A stretch of DNA of 64,000 nucleotides from Branchiostoma floridae. Its lineage: Eukaryota; Chordata; Leptocardii; Amphioxiformes; Branchiostomatidae. Positions 46,540-56,961 of this stretch are shown here, piece by piece. The stretch's first letter is position 1; each line of letters begins with the position of its first letter. The notes below the pieces were generated by a model. The model worked only from the letters and a program-made list of their open reading frames with translations, was not told the DNA's origin and searched no databases. The DNA lies in the NCBI RefSeq assembly GCF_000003815.2, contig NC_049993.1, forward strand, positions 7,473,969 to 7,537,968, written 5' to 3'. The position numbers and the translations under genes are program-made.

Positions 46540-47440
46540 AAAGCTTACACATTTTGTGTTCAGATAACATATGGACTGATACATGGCTTTAATTCAAAAT
46601 GATTACAAATAATGTTTCATAAACATCTTTTTGTTTGTGATGACATAATAGCCCTTGATTAGTCACTGAACTAGAGACTACAGTACTGACTAGAGCTTTA
46701 GTAGCTCTGCATTGTACTCCTGATATATGTATTAGTAAAACAAAGCGTTAGTATAAATAAGCCCTCTCTTTTGAATATAAACAAATATTTCTAATGAATA
46801 TAAATGAATATGTTGTATATAGGATATAAAGGTAGAAATCTGTCCAAGCAATCATAATACACAAGGACCATGTGTTCCAACTCTGCTCTGAAAGTCTTCA
46901 CGTTAACGGCGGTTTGTAGCATAGTGAATGTCCGGTGTGCCGTCACTCTTTAGATTTTGTGTTGAGATAACATAAATGAAATACAATGTTTTAAGTCTAA
47001 AGACCTACGAACAATGTTTGATAAACCTCTTCCTAATTTTGATGACTATTTCAACAATCATCAAAAGATTCAACAACGTAAAACTTGACAGCTTTAGCTT
47101 TGAATTCCTGATTAGGCATTGAACTGGAGTACTGAGTAGGGCTTTGGTAGCTCTATATTGTACACTGGTTATATGTATTAGTAATATCTAACCTCCTTGG
47201 TATAGATATTGTTCACTTAAGCATGATATAAAAAAAAAGAAACGCATTAGTATAAAAAGTGCCTTCTCGTATGAATATAAACAAATATTTCTTATGAATA
47301 TAAACAAATATGTAGTACAAAATGTATAGGATATAAACGTAGAAATTTGTCCCAGTGACCATCATACACAGGGACCATGTTTAGTGAACTCCTTTAACGG
47401 CGGTTTGCAGCGTACCGCATGTCCGGTGTTCCGTCACTCT
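46540..47440 (-). repeat. Duplicated 3' end and 3' flank of the KKDGTPDMRY gene
   Basis: Two units of about 470 bp. Proximal unit about 46960-47440, distal about 46540-46955. Both contain TAGGATATAAA-GTAGAAAT, GTAGCTCT and ATATGTATTAGTAA. Each begins (- strand) with coding remains: KSDGTPDMRYAANRR plus stop at 47394-47455 and KSDGTPDIHYATNRR plus stop at 46903-46950. Confidence 0.85.
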
Positions 47441-47455
47441 TCAGAGGACCGGCTG

Positions 47456-48175
47456 CTAGCCTCCACCGGACGAGTAGGTGCTACGACTGTACCCTCCACC
47501 TCCGCCAGACGAGTAGCTGCTACGGCTGTATGATCCACCCCCGCCAGACGAGTAGGACGACCCGTAAGCCACCTTGTTTGCGCTGTACCGCATATCGGGA
47601 GTCCCGTCTGACTTCAGAGGGCCGGCCGCCTGGCCCCCACCGGACGAGTAGCTGCTGCGGCTGTACCCCCCACCTCCGCTAGACGAGTAGCTGCTACGGC
47701 TATATGATCCACCTCCACCACCAGATGAGTAGGAAGATTGACCAGTGCTGTATGATCCACCATATCCTCCACTGCCCCCAGAGGAACCGTGAGCCACCTT
47801 GTTTGCGGCGTAGCGCATATCAGGGGTCCCGTCCTTCTTCACAGGACCAGCCGAGTAGCTTCCACTGCTGCTGTACCCACCACCACTCCCAGACGAGGAA
47901 ACATATGAGGAAGTCGTCTTATTTTCCTTGTACCTCCGGTCTGGTGTACCGTCCTTCTTGACGTGGACTGCTGGTGAGACTTTAGGTGGGGCCGCTGTGC
48001 CAGAAGATACCTTGGACGCCTTATTCTCCTGAGCGGNNNNNNNNNNNNNNNNNNNNNNNNNNNNNNNNNNNNNNNNNNNNNNNNNNNNNNNNNNNNNNNN
48101 NNNNNNNNNNNNNNNNNNNNNNNNNNNNNNNNNNNNATTTGAATAAAGGCTGCTTGCTGTCTTAGTTTGGGTATT
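47456..48175 (-). CDS. KKDGTPDMRY gene last exon(s), interrupted by assembly gap
   Basis: Right of the gap: RIPKLRQQAAFIQ after TTCCTTCAG at 48176-48180. Left of the gap: AQENKASKVSSG, then motifs VKKDGTPDRRYKENK (about 47919-47962), VKKDGTPDMRYAANK (about 47798-47842) and LKSDGTPDMRYSANK (about 47573-47617), separated by Ser/Gly/Tyr runs. The frame ends at TAG (47458-47456). A further motif follows one base out of frame. An intron could hide in the gap. Confidence 0.75.
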   Translation of the reverse strand, partial: NTQTKTASSLYSNXXXXXXXXXXXXXXXXXXXXXXXXXXXXXXXXXXAQENKASKVSSGTAAPPKVSPAVHVKKDGTPDRRYKENKTTSSYVSSSGSGGGYSSSGSYSAGPVKKDGTPDMRYAANKVAHGSSGGSGGYGGSYSTGQSSYSSGGGGGSYSRSSYSSSGGGGYSRSSYSSGGGQAAGPLKSDGTPDMRYSANKVAYGSSYSSGGGGSYSRSSYSSGGGGGYSRSTYSSGGG

Positions 48176-51100
48176 CTGAAGGAAAAAAAGAATCATCTCT
48201 TCTACCTGGAGTCAGGTTTCCCAGTCTTAAACGTCACTGGTGTTTTGGGGTCAACCTTGTCTGGTCCACGCCAGTACTCGTCCAGGAGAGGCTGAGGGTT
48301 CTGCCAATCATCAGAGGACAGCTGACTGGGTGTGTAGCTGGGGGGATGCGGCTGTAGCAGGTGTAGCAGGTGCAGTAGGGGGTCTACGTCTGTCTTGGTC
48401 TGTAGCAGGGGGTCTGTGCTTCTCTCTGGTGTGCCCGTTTCCAGCTGGAAGGAAAAGAAGGTATAACAATCAAGATCACTTCATGACAGCAGAAACATGT
48501 ACATGTATGTCTCTTCTTACTATGGTCAAACTGGGACTGAGGAAATGTGGTTGCTGAGGTAGCGTGACTGCTCCAGATAAGTGGGAATGATTTAGGATTT
48601 ACAAACTCTTAGTGTTGTTCAAGTGCATCTACCTGTTGATAGGAGTGAAAGAGGCCATCTACATCTGGGCACAAGGTTGGCGACATATCAACAGATTTGA
48701 ACCCAGGACCTCTGGGTTACGGCCCAAACACCCTGCTGTTACGCCACACAACCCAACAATGTGACTTTGTCCACTTGTTTCTCAAGTACAGTAGAAGCCA
48801 GTTAATTGCACAACAGATAATCGCACACTTCTGTTCATTGTACGAATCCCATGGTGGTGCAGTCCAGCTTAAAAACTTTGCTTTGTTGCACCATTCGGAT
48901 ATTTGCACAAAATGCACTGGCAAATGGGGTGTGCAATTAAGCGGCTTCTACTGTAGTACCTCCTCATGATAGTCCTCCTCTCCATCCTCCTCCTCCTCTT
49001 CCCTGTCCATCAGCAGCTTCACATCCCTCCTGACATCAGTGATGAAGGAGTCGGTGTGACGCAGGGGGAACATGTCGCCTTCATCCAGCAGCTTCTCGGC
49101 CAGCGAACGGGGCAGGAATGTTTCCTGAGGGAGCAACAGGAGCGCCCCCTTGTAGACTCCATCATTCCTGCACAAAAGGCAAGGATAAGTTTGGTACAGT
49201 AGAAGCCGTTTCAATTGTACCCCACATTTGACAGTATATTTTGTGCAATTATCCGGATGGTGCAACAAAGTGAATTTATTCGGCTGAACCGCATCATTAC
49301 AGGGACTTTGGGATTCCGTGCAGTTAACAGAAGTGTGCAGTTATCCATTGTGCAATTAACTGGCTTCTACTGTAACGGGAGGTGCCCCAACACGGTACGC
49401 TTTTTCTTGCGCTCAAACTCATGGCGCTCCATCGCTAGTTGCCTGAGAGTGGTCAAAGTTTGATGACTGAATTTTTTACACATAGATTTGAACAACATAC
49501 TTGAATAAGAAATGCATTCATGTGGTTCATGAACCTTTCGCGCTACGTGTTACAAGCGGCAAACACTGTGAGACAATTTCGTGTATGTAACCTTCCAATT
49601 TTGTGCTACGCTGGACAGTGTGCCTAACTCGGTACGCTTTTTTACATTTTGCTCTCTTCAGAAGTAAGTGGTAAATTTAAGTACACAGAAAAAAATTAAT
49701 AGTATGATATTTTAGATTACTTTTAACAGTAAAATCGTGACTGTATGTACTTTCTGTCTCATATGAGGAAGGCTGTACCTAGAACAATCCAGCTGATGTT
49801 TTTACGGGCAATGGGCTGAATGCACTGATTGTGAATGCCCGACTAAAAAAACTATTACGAAAAAACGACACCGCCAACATCAACAAAACTCTGTGTGATT
49901 ATATGAAAATATGATATACATCTCTCTATCAAGTCTTATTTTCATAGACAGCACGAATCATTTGTTACAGTCAAATAAATCTTTGGAGCGTTCTCTTGTC
50001 TGCCACCTTCACGGCCACACTCCCTTGGGAGTACAATGGTGGCAATGTTTATGTCGCTTCCTTTTGGTTGCTTTTCTACTCAACAAACATTTGAAGACCC
50101 ATATCCATAGTGTTTTATGGAGCTTTATTTATGTGTATCATGGCAGTTGTGTGACTGCTTGAAAGAGTTCGTATAGTTAGCGACACGAGCCGCCAATACG
50201 CAGAGGCCGGTGACCGCAGTGATTCAGCACTGTCAACATTACTGTTAGAATTCTGTTTTTAAAAAACATGAAGTAAATATGTTAAAGTATACTTGGAATG
50301 CAAATTAAAGCTGTGTGCATGGACTTGGTTTATTTACCTTTATAGTCAGCATAGTCAGTGGCAACAAACACGGTGTACTTATGGATAATAAGATCAGCAA
50401 AAAATCCGTACCGTCTTAGGACGGGAACCGTCTTAGGGCGGCCCCCGTTACAAGATTATTTGGCCGCACAAAATGTCAGGTCAAGGAATAGTCGTGCCTT
50501 CAAGTACCAAAGCTACCATACGCAGTACAAATATACCAATAACTGCCTGTGTAAAAGTGCAATACCGACAGAATGTTATCTTCTTAAATTGGTACTCGTG
50601 TTCTGAAGGACTTGGTTGTCAGGTACTAAGCAGAAGAAGGAAATGATCTTCAACTACACTTAACCTTCCCATGATCTCAATCCATGCCTGCAAATGCTCT
50701 ACTTACATCTTTGCAACAGCCTCCTCCACAAAAGTGAAGAGCTGATCTCCATCTTCCAGTTTTCCAGTCTTCAGGAAGGTGATGTAGGCCTTACAATAGA
50801 TCAGGACCTGGTATAAAACGGAAGTTTCACACTGTTACAAGTTCCTTGAAATCCCTAGATTGAAGAGATTCAAGACATTCCTCTCCTTTCTTTCTTCCAC
50901 ACACCAACATTCCCTCCCTGGAGCTCCTTCCAGACTGTCTGACCAAGTACTTCTTTTCCCACTCGCTCCTCCTCTAATATACTGAATCCTCACATAAAGT
51001 CAAAGCACCCTACATTTTGGGGGAAGGAAGGGGAGACCATACCATCTGCATTTTATCATAAACTAGCTATTGTAGGCATACAACACACACTTTGTTCCAT

Positions 51101-54100
51101 TACTTTCTTCCCTTTTTTTCAAAGACATAAAAAACAAAATGATGATCAGCACATTCGCCTGGCACCATTTCCTAAATTCCCTTCCCATTCTCTCCCAACT
51201 ACTTAAGCAATATTAGCAGTCAGTAGTAAATACAGTCCTTTTGCCATCTCAGCACATAGCTCAAACAATTACAACAGATGCCTGTTTCGAGAAACTTGAA
51301 GTGACCATTACCACGTCTTGTTCATTGTCTGTTGCAGAGATTGTCACAGCTTCAAGAACATCATCCTCATTCTCCTCTTCCTCCTCAGAGTAGTAAGCTT
51401 TTATCTACAAAGGAAGAAAAGCGTGCTGTCAACTTTTGTTGAAGACATTTAGGACGTTTAATGTTTCAGAGGGCGATTAGCACAAATTTCTTTAATTATC
51501 CTTATTTTCAGCTAAATGTTTGAATTCCATTCCAATTTGGTGGAAGTGAAAATATACAGAGAAATTACTTAAATTTCGGGCAAGCAAAAAGTTGGTTTGG
51601 GCAAGTATATTTTTCATGTACTTGCCTGATAGGAGAAGTGCATTTTAGAAAACCTGTTAAACCCTGGCTATGGGCAACCTGGCTTTAAAAGGTATTTCAA
51701 TGACTTACATTAAAGAGAGCGAAACTCTGATAAATGCTGGCACTAAGACACAGTGGCTTCACCATATCTTTCACACAGACCGACATTTTCCATGTACTGC
51801 TGTCAAGCTCAACCTGTATATCTGCCTACGTGGGTCAACTTCTTCCAATCTTTGTTTTCCACATGGGGTGGGATAAAATATTGCTTTATACCCAGGTGGT
51901 GGTCGCACAGTACAGAGTATGGCTAGGTGAGATAAGGGGTGCTACATTTTGTGTGACTCAGATTTAGACACTGAAGGCTTGCCGGTAAGTGGCAGACAGC
52001 TGTCTGGGGCAAATGTAACGCCTGTCTGGTGCTGAGGTACTAAGTCGTAGGGGCATTGGGATTTAATATCAACAACATACAGCATTCTTAGATAGCCTGC
52101 CCACAAGTTTGGAGAAAAGTGCTGTCAAGAACATATTGTGTTTTGATCCACAAACTGGGATTGGAGATCAAAACTACATCACGTCCAATAACATTTTCCA
52201 GAGTACTGTAGTCTTAAAATGGGCTGAGTCCTTTGTGAAGTAAAAGCAGTTGAATCAGGGGTAGTCTGGATGCCAGAACATTTCCATGGCCTATACTAGG
52301 CTATACAGGACAACTCCTCAATTCCAGGGCCAAAATACAAACTTAAGGAAATCTTGCAACAGGCCACCCTGACATGCCCTCAGTTAAACCGTTCACACAA
52401 TAGATACTTTTTCTTAAGTCAGGAAACATTGGGAAACAAGTCTATACAAGGCTTTTGCCATATACAGTCAAACCTGCCCGAGCGACCACCTTTTCTCAGC
52501 GACCACCTGGCCATTTCGACCGCTTTTTCTTGGTCCCAATTTTTTTTCCCATTGACGTAAGCATTAAGCGACCTTTACTCAACGACCACCTGGCCAACGC
52601 GACTGCGACCGGCCCAAATTGGGACCCATAAAGATCGTTGTAAGAAAATCCGAATTTAGTTGTTACAGAAGTTTTTTTTAAAAAATCTATATCATTATAA
52701 AGTGAACGAATGCTGAAACGTATATACCCTCATACTTTTTTAAGAAAGATCTGTGTAGCTCATACCTTTTTAAGAAAAATCTGTACGTGTGAGTGCTTTT
52801 GTCCAACTGTACTGTACATTCACCTGTGGGTAAGTACGCTATGGGGACGTGACGGGCATCGAATTCGAAAGGTGCACCGTAGTTATTTCAGATACGGCGA
52901 TTAGGAACACAGCGACGCATAAAGGCTTGTATGGTAACTGACAGCATCAAAGTTCCCTTACTGTCTAAAACGTTAGTGTACAAATACTTGAGCTTTAAAA
53001 CACTGTATCGTATAAAAGTTCGATAAAAGCTTGGGGTTAAATTTACAATTAACAGTGTGCGTGTTGTATTTGACATTAAAGACCTCGCTTTTTTGCGTGC
53101 ATGCAGTGTGTTTGCTATTTGCCATTAAACACAACGCATCGGGCATGTTTTGAGTCGATACTCTTCTCAGCGACCACCTGTCCAAATCGACCGCTTTTTT
53201 CCGGTCCCCCTGGTGGTCGTCTTGGGCAGGTTTGACTGTAACTTACAGTCTACCACAAAATGGCACTAAGTACATCAAATGATTCATGCAGAGTAGAGCT
53301 CCGTAATCTGTAACCGTCTGTTACATAACAGGTTTACAACGATCTATCATCTAAAGATAGGCAGAAACAGGGATTTGGTTGGCCTTCCAGGAAATACTGT
53401 TTAGGAGGGAGAGGGTTGGGGTCAGGGCTACTCTGTACATTACAACTCCCTCTTCACTTTGTCACTGCCAACTGCTGAGTGAAATGACATCCCTCAGAAA
53501 GAACAGTGTCCCTAACAGCGCTCTTATCCATTTTGTTACTTCAGTATACCATGATCTATAATTGGCCTTTTTCGGTTAAATCCACGGTTACCACGTGACA
53601 CATACCTGTAACCTGATGTGTAGCAAGTGCGATCTCAGACAATGGGTTTTCTGAGTTGTCAGTTGGTGAAGTTTGTGAACAAAGAAAGAGCCAAGGTCAA
53701 CTAAATCATGAAGTATGCCTCGTTGACATTGACGTCATGATGATTACAATTTGAATCCTTCAGGGACAATGTTGGCAGACATGTGATTTAAGAGATGGTA
53801 TCGTGGTATGCCTTACAGACGTACGCTGTAATCTAAAATGGCACATATGACATCAAGTGAAAAGCCTAAGTTCCCAAAGCAGACTGACATTATTTATTTA
53901 TCTATTTCTTACGATTTACAGAAATGTTCTGTGAGGATCCAGCAACAGGAATATAGATTTCCTCTACATGGGCGGATCCTCTAATGCACAGAAACATAAT
54001 TAAAATAAACAAGTGAAAGAAAAAACAACTACATACATAACTACTAAATAAATGATTAAAACTATTGGAAAGTAGTACATGGAGCAAAATAACTAACAAC

Positions 54101-55301
54101 CGTTAGTCCCATCCTATCCTATCAAATGAATATAAAAGTACAAACAAATTACAAATAACTAAAGTAATGTCAAATCAAATAATATACAGAATATACAACA
54201 AAATAATAATAAAAAATAATAGGAGATCAAATGGGGAAGCTAGGTTCATAGGCATAATGTGCATTGGCAGGTAGTTGTTCAGGTACATAATTATGTTCTC
54301 AGTAATAAAGGCGTCACTTAAGCGGGATCTATATAAGAAATTTAGAATTTTTTGACAGACTGTAGAGTGAAGTTAGAGTACATGTGTTGGTGGATGTCTA
54401 GTGGCAAATTGTTCCAGATGACGGCAATACGACTACAGTAAGAGAATGAAAAGGTTTCAGTTTTACATGGCTGGGGTACTACAAGTTGAAATTGGACGGT
54501 GGAGCATATCCATACCCAGTGTTATGGTTGTAATTTTTATGCATTCCACTAGAGGGTGCAGCTGCATTAGTGTCTAGTAACCATTTGAGGGAGTGTGAAT
54601 GGGGGGATCCAGAGTGGCCTGACATGATAGCTAGCCCAGGTAGACAGGCAAGGTAGAGAGCCCAGCCTTTTCCGTAAACCCTTCTCCACCTGTTCTTGAT
54701 CTAACCAAAAAGTCCTCCAACAAACACACAGCATACAAGGATCAACAAAACAATCGCTACATATCTATGGGACTAAATTTTCACTAATGAGCAAAGAAAT
54801 ACATAAACATTTCCTACCATGTATTTTCCCCTTGGAAACGCACGGCGGAGTTCCCTCTCCAGCCTGAGGTTGTGGTCCCAGGCGGTCCTCAGGTCGGCCA
54901 GCATGTTGGCGACCAGGCGCCTCTGTCCCACCGTGATCTCCAGGTCCGTCAGATCATCCTCTGTCAATGCCGCGAGGGCCTCGGCTGTGTTACAGTCCTG
55001 TTCTTCAAGTATCTGGTAGAAATACAAGGAAATAAATACTACAACTTCTCACATAACGGTACAGACAACGTGGATTTTCTTTGTACAGAAAATTATGCTA
55101 ACTGTGTGTAAAAAGAATGACACACAAAGACAGGAAATCAAGAAAAGATCTGAGATAATTTAAGATAATTTTCGAAGGTTCTTATCTTGATTACGCTGTA
55201 GTTACCTGGATTGTCTTGTCGGTCAGACCATAGGCTCGGCAAGCCCAGTTGTACAAATCCTCCCAACTCTGGGTGGGATTCTCACTCGCAGATGTCGCCA
55301 T
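47456..55301 (-). CDS. Unknown protein: SAM-like helical N-terminus, acidic middle, KKDGTPDMRY-repeat C-terminus (7 exons, assembly gap)
   Basis: Exons (5' to 3'): 55301-55206, 55012-54818, 51404-51312, 50807-50707, 49167-48960, 48444-48206, and 48175-47456 broken by the gap. All donors and acceptors are GT-AG and phases agree up to the gap. N-terminus MATSASENPTQSWEDLYNWA then a helical stretch with ALTEDDLTDLEITVGQRRLV, which looks like a SAM/pointed-type fold; then acidic YYSEEEEENEDD, a helical YCKAYITFLKTGKLEDGDQL, and LLPQETFLPRSLAEKLLDEG. The C-terminus is Gly/Ser/Tyr-rich (SYSRSSYSSGGG) with three in-frame K-K/S-DGTPDMRY-x2-NK motifs. No signal peptide or membrane segment. I do not recognise the family. 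The upstream region carries E2F-type sites. Confidence 0.85.
48037..48136. other. Assembly gap (100 N)
   Basis: Exactly 100 N, a conventional placeholder; the true size is unknown, so frame continuity across it cannot be tested. Confidence 0.99.
48206..48444 (-). CDS. KKDGTPDMRY gene exon 6
   Basis: LETGTPERSTDPLLQTKTDV, Leu/His-rich HLLHLLQPHPPSYTPSQLSS, DDWQNPQPLLDEYWRGPDKV, then DPKTPVTFKTGKPDS and two bases before GTAGAAG. Confidence 0.83.
48789..48953. mobile_element. TA-flanked MITE, copy 1 (pogo/mariner-like ends)
   Basis: Starts CAGTAGAAGCCAGTTAATTG and ends in its complement GGCTTCTACTG, with TA directly outside both ends. 165 bp. Its terminus makes up intron bases just after the donor of exon 5. 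Confidence 0.88.
48960..49167 (-). CDS. KKDGTPDMRY gene exon 5, bracketed by two MITE copies
   Basis: NDGVYKGALLLLPQETFLPR, SLAEKLLDEGDMFPLRHTDS, FITDVRRDVKLLMDREEEEE, then DGEEDYHEE and donor GTACTA. Copies of one MITE begin 7 bp after the donor boundary (48953) and 30 bp upstream of the exon (49197). Confidence 0.85.
49197..49372. mobile_element. TA-flanked MITE, copy 2
   Basis: CAGTAGAAGCCGTTTCAATT to AACTGGCTTCTACTG with TA on both sides; shares GTGCAATTA, TTGTGCAA and CCGGATGGTGCAACAAAG-like interior with copy 1. Confidence 0.88.
49375..50706. other. Intron, nothing recognised
   Basis: ACACGGTACGCTTTTT at 49391 and CTCGGTACGCTTTTTT at 49628 suggest a short diverged repeat. No exon seen. 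Confidence 0.4.
50707..50807 (-). CDS. KKDGTPDMRY gene exon 4
   Basis: VLIYCKAYITFLKTGKLEDG then DQLFTFVEEAVAK plus AT; donor GTAAGT. The split Met codon is completed by the first base of exon 5. Confidence 0.85.
51312..51404 (-). CDS. KKDGTPDMRY gene exon 3
   Basis: 31 codons, strongly acidic: IKAYYSEEEEENEDDVLEAV then TISATDNEQDV. TTTGTAG acceptor, GTAATG donor. Confidence 0.78.
51405..52462. other. Intron, nothing recognised
   Basis: No coding or inverted repeat identified. Confidence 0.4.
52465..53238. mobile_element. 774-bp non-autonomous pogo/mariner-like element
   Basis: Ends CAGTCAAACCTGCCCGAGCG and (reverse complement of right) CAGTCAAACCTGCCCAAGAC, with TA on both sides (52463-52464, 53239-53240). 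AGCGACCACCTG is repeated inside each end several times (52499, 52583, 53170). No transposase frame. Confidence 0.92.
53241..54817. other. Intron, nothing firmly recognised
   Basis: 53900-54480 may be LINE 3' sequence (GGCAAATTGTTCCAGATGAC) but I cannot identify a protein. Confidence 0.35.
54818..55012 (-). CDS. KKDGTPDMRY gene exon 2
   Basis: 65 codons, phase 0 both ends: ILEEQDCNTAEALAALTEDD, LTDLEITVGQRRLVANMLAD, LRTAWDHNLRLERELRRAFP, RGKYM. Predicted helical; the LTEDDLxxLxITxGxRRxLxxxL pattern resembles the second half of SAM domains. Confidence 0.88.
55206..55301 (-). CDS. KKDGTPDMRY gene exon 1 (start codon)
   Basis: ATG at 55301-55299 begins 32 codons, MATSASENPTQSWEDLYNWA and CRAYGLTDKTIQ, ending at CAG before GTAACT. 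The start was chosen because it is the first ATG after a TATA-like box and lies in the only frame that joins exon 2. Confidence 0.85.
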
Positions 55302-55317
55302 TTCTGCACTTCCTTCT

Positions 55318-55500
55318 CTTTTTATACTCGATCGAAAGCTAACTGAACAGTTCGAGCTGTCTACGTGGTGCCCAAAGTGCACTTTCTGACGGTACTGCGA
55401 CGTCACTTTTAGGGAGGAGTTCGCAAACAAATAGACAGTTTCACTTTCGGCGCGCGGGAAATGGCGCGGTTTCGCTTCCGTGTTTTCCCGCCTAAACTTG
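55318..55500 (-). promoter_or_regulatory. Promoter of the KKDGTPDMRY gene: TATA-like box and E2F-type sites
   Basis: On the - strand TATAAAAAG at 55326-55318 starts 25 nt before the ATG. Further up are TTTCCCGCGC (55461-55452, - strand) and TTTTCCCGCC (55483-55492, + strand), both fitting the E2F consensus TTTSSCGC, and a CCAAT at about 55552. Suggests growth or S-phase linked expression; inferred from motifs only. Confidence 0.5.
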
Positions 55501-55559
55501 CCCTTTGACCCACAGACTTGGAACTCATAAGAAGGGCGGTCCAGATCTAGACCAATCAG

Positions 55560-55770
55560 CATCAAGGTTACTAAACATAGTCTTGGAGCAAACCCTACGG
55601 TGCTATTTAAAGATAGTATCAAAGTTGGCCAAGGTGTATAGCCCTACGGTGCCATGAGATAGTATCAAAGCTGGCCAAGCAGTATAGCCGGCCAAAGGGA
55701 GTCAAACGGGCACCGGAGCACTCCTTTAGGCCGTCTAAACTCCTCTGCCAGCTTTTGATAGTATCTTGTG
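55560..55770. repeat. Short tandem repeat upstream of the promoter
   Basis: CCCTACGGTGC-AT...GATAGTATCAAAG-TGGCCAAG is present twice (about 55597-55642 and 55643-55690); GATAGTATCTTG occurs again inverted-context at 55757. Confidence 0.7.
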
Positions 55771-55967
55771 CTACAGTAGGATCTGCTTGGAGATTAGCTA
55801 AAGCAGGGGTACATCATGAGCACGGCTCAAAAGCACCACGCTGTGGCTAACAATTTCATTGCATGAAAAGCTCAAAACAGTAGCGGGTATTAACGTTATA
55901 TAGTGTAGATCGCTAGAGATCCTCATCGACACGTCCAGATGACTTAGATACGTAACTGGCTATAGCC

Positions 55968-56072
55968 TGGAATCCAGCCTTGTGTAGCTTTGGTCCGCTC
56001 CCGAACGTCGGGGAGCGACCGTTGGGAGTGGACCAATGCTAACAGGGTTGGTCCAATGGACTCCAGGCTAAA
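55968..56072. mobile_element. Short MITE
   Basis: TAGCCTGGAATCCAG at the left, CTGGA...CTCCAGGCTA at the right, with GGTCCGCTCCC against GGGAGTGGACC inside. Confidence 0.6.
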
Positions 56073-56875
56073 TTGACATACCACGACTTTGATTTCTGTA
56101 TCTGTATGTATCGCGTTCGGCGTAACACACCGGCTTCGCAGGCACGCGGCGCGGCAGCAGCTGGTTATATTACACCAAACGACCCGTCACACCGACTAGC
56201 TTTTGCACATCTATCTGCAAGCGTTCTTTAAAACTACCCAGAGAAGATGCCCCTACTGTACTTGGTGATAACAAATTCCACTCTACGATAGTTCTGGGAA
56301 AGTACGAATTTTTGAACACATCAATCCTAGGTCGGTAACTCTGGTATTTGAAGGCATGACTGTTTCTTGTTCTTTTTTGAGCTGGAATGAGATAGATATA
56401 AATTTTGCATAAGGTACGATTGTGACATAGGTATCAGAAGTGAAAAGTTTACAAACGCTCTTTTTAGCCCATAGCCCAATCAAACTGCTCCCCCTGTCGA
56501 CCGTTGTATTGCAACCACAAGTATTATCTGAAGTTGCATTTTGAACGGAACATTGCATCTATCGATGCACAAACAGACAGAAACACCGTTCAATTGCTTC
56601 AACATCTTTTTGTTTCATAGATAGAAATGAAATTTGGATGTGAAAGTGCTTTAAAACAAGACAATGTACAGGTCGAGTACATGCGACTTCTTCTATTGGT
56701 AAATGTTAAGGAAAACGTGTCATCTGTGACCTAATATCTTGTGATTTTGTTTGTGAAATGTTTGAAACATTGCCATTTTTAGTTTCAGATGGTCAAATTG
56801 TTGAAAACAAAGGCAAAGAAGCCTTAAGAATTTAAAACCCTATGCGAGCCTTTCACGATTTCCCCATTCCTGAAA
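56073..56875. other. Region before the signal-peptide exon
   Basis: No other gene; the promoter of the + strand exon would lie here but no clear core element is visible. Confidence 0.35.
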
Positions 56876-56961
56876 ATGCCGAAATTTGGCAATTTGACGG
56901 TCGTCTTAGTCACTTTTCTGGTCGCGGCCGGGAGCGGTACTGCAGATTGGGCTCTGATAGG
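56876..56961 (+). CDS. First exon of a secreted or membrane protein (signal peptide)
   Basis: ATG opens MPKFGNLTVVLVTFLVAAGS then GTADWALIG, ending GG before GTATGTCG, a strong donor. A short basic start, a hydrophobic core and small residues before ADW fit a signal peptide cut after GSGTA. No later exon on the + strand could be identified within the window, so the gene either continues past it, overlapping the - strand gene, or is a relic. The frame is clean and the splice site good. Confidence 0.55.

Noticed and set aside
47419..47961. Arg/Thr/Ser-rich open frames on the + strand
   Set aside because: Shadows of the low-complexity - strand exon of the KKDGTPDMRY gene.
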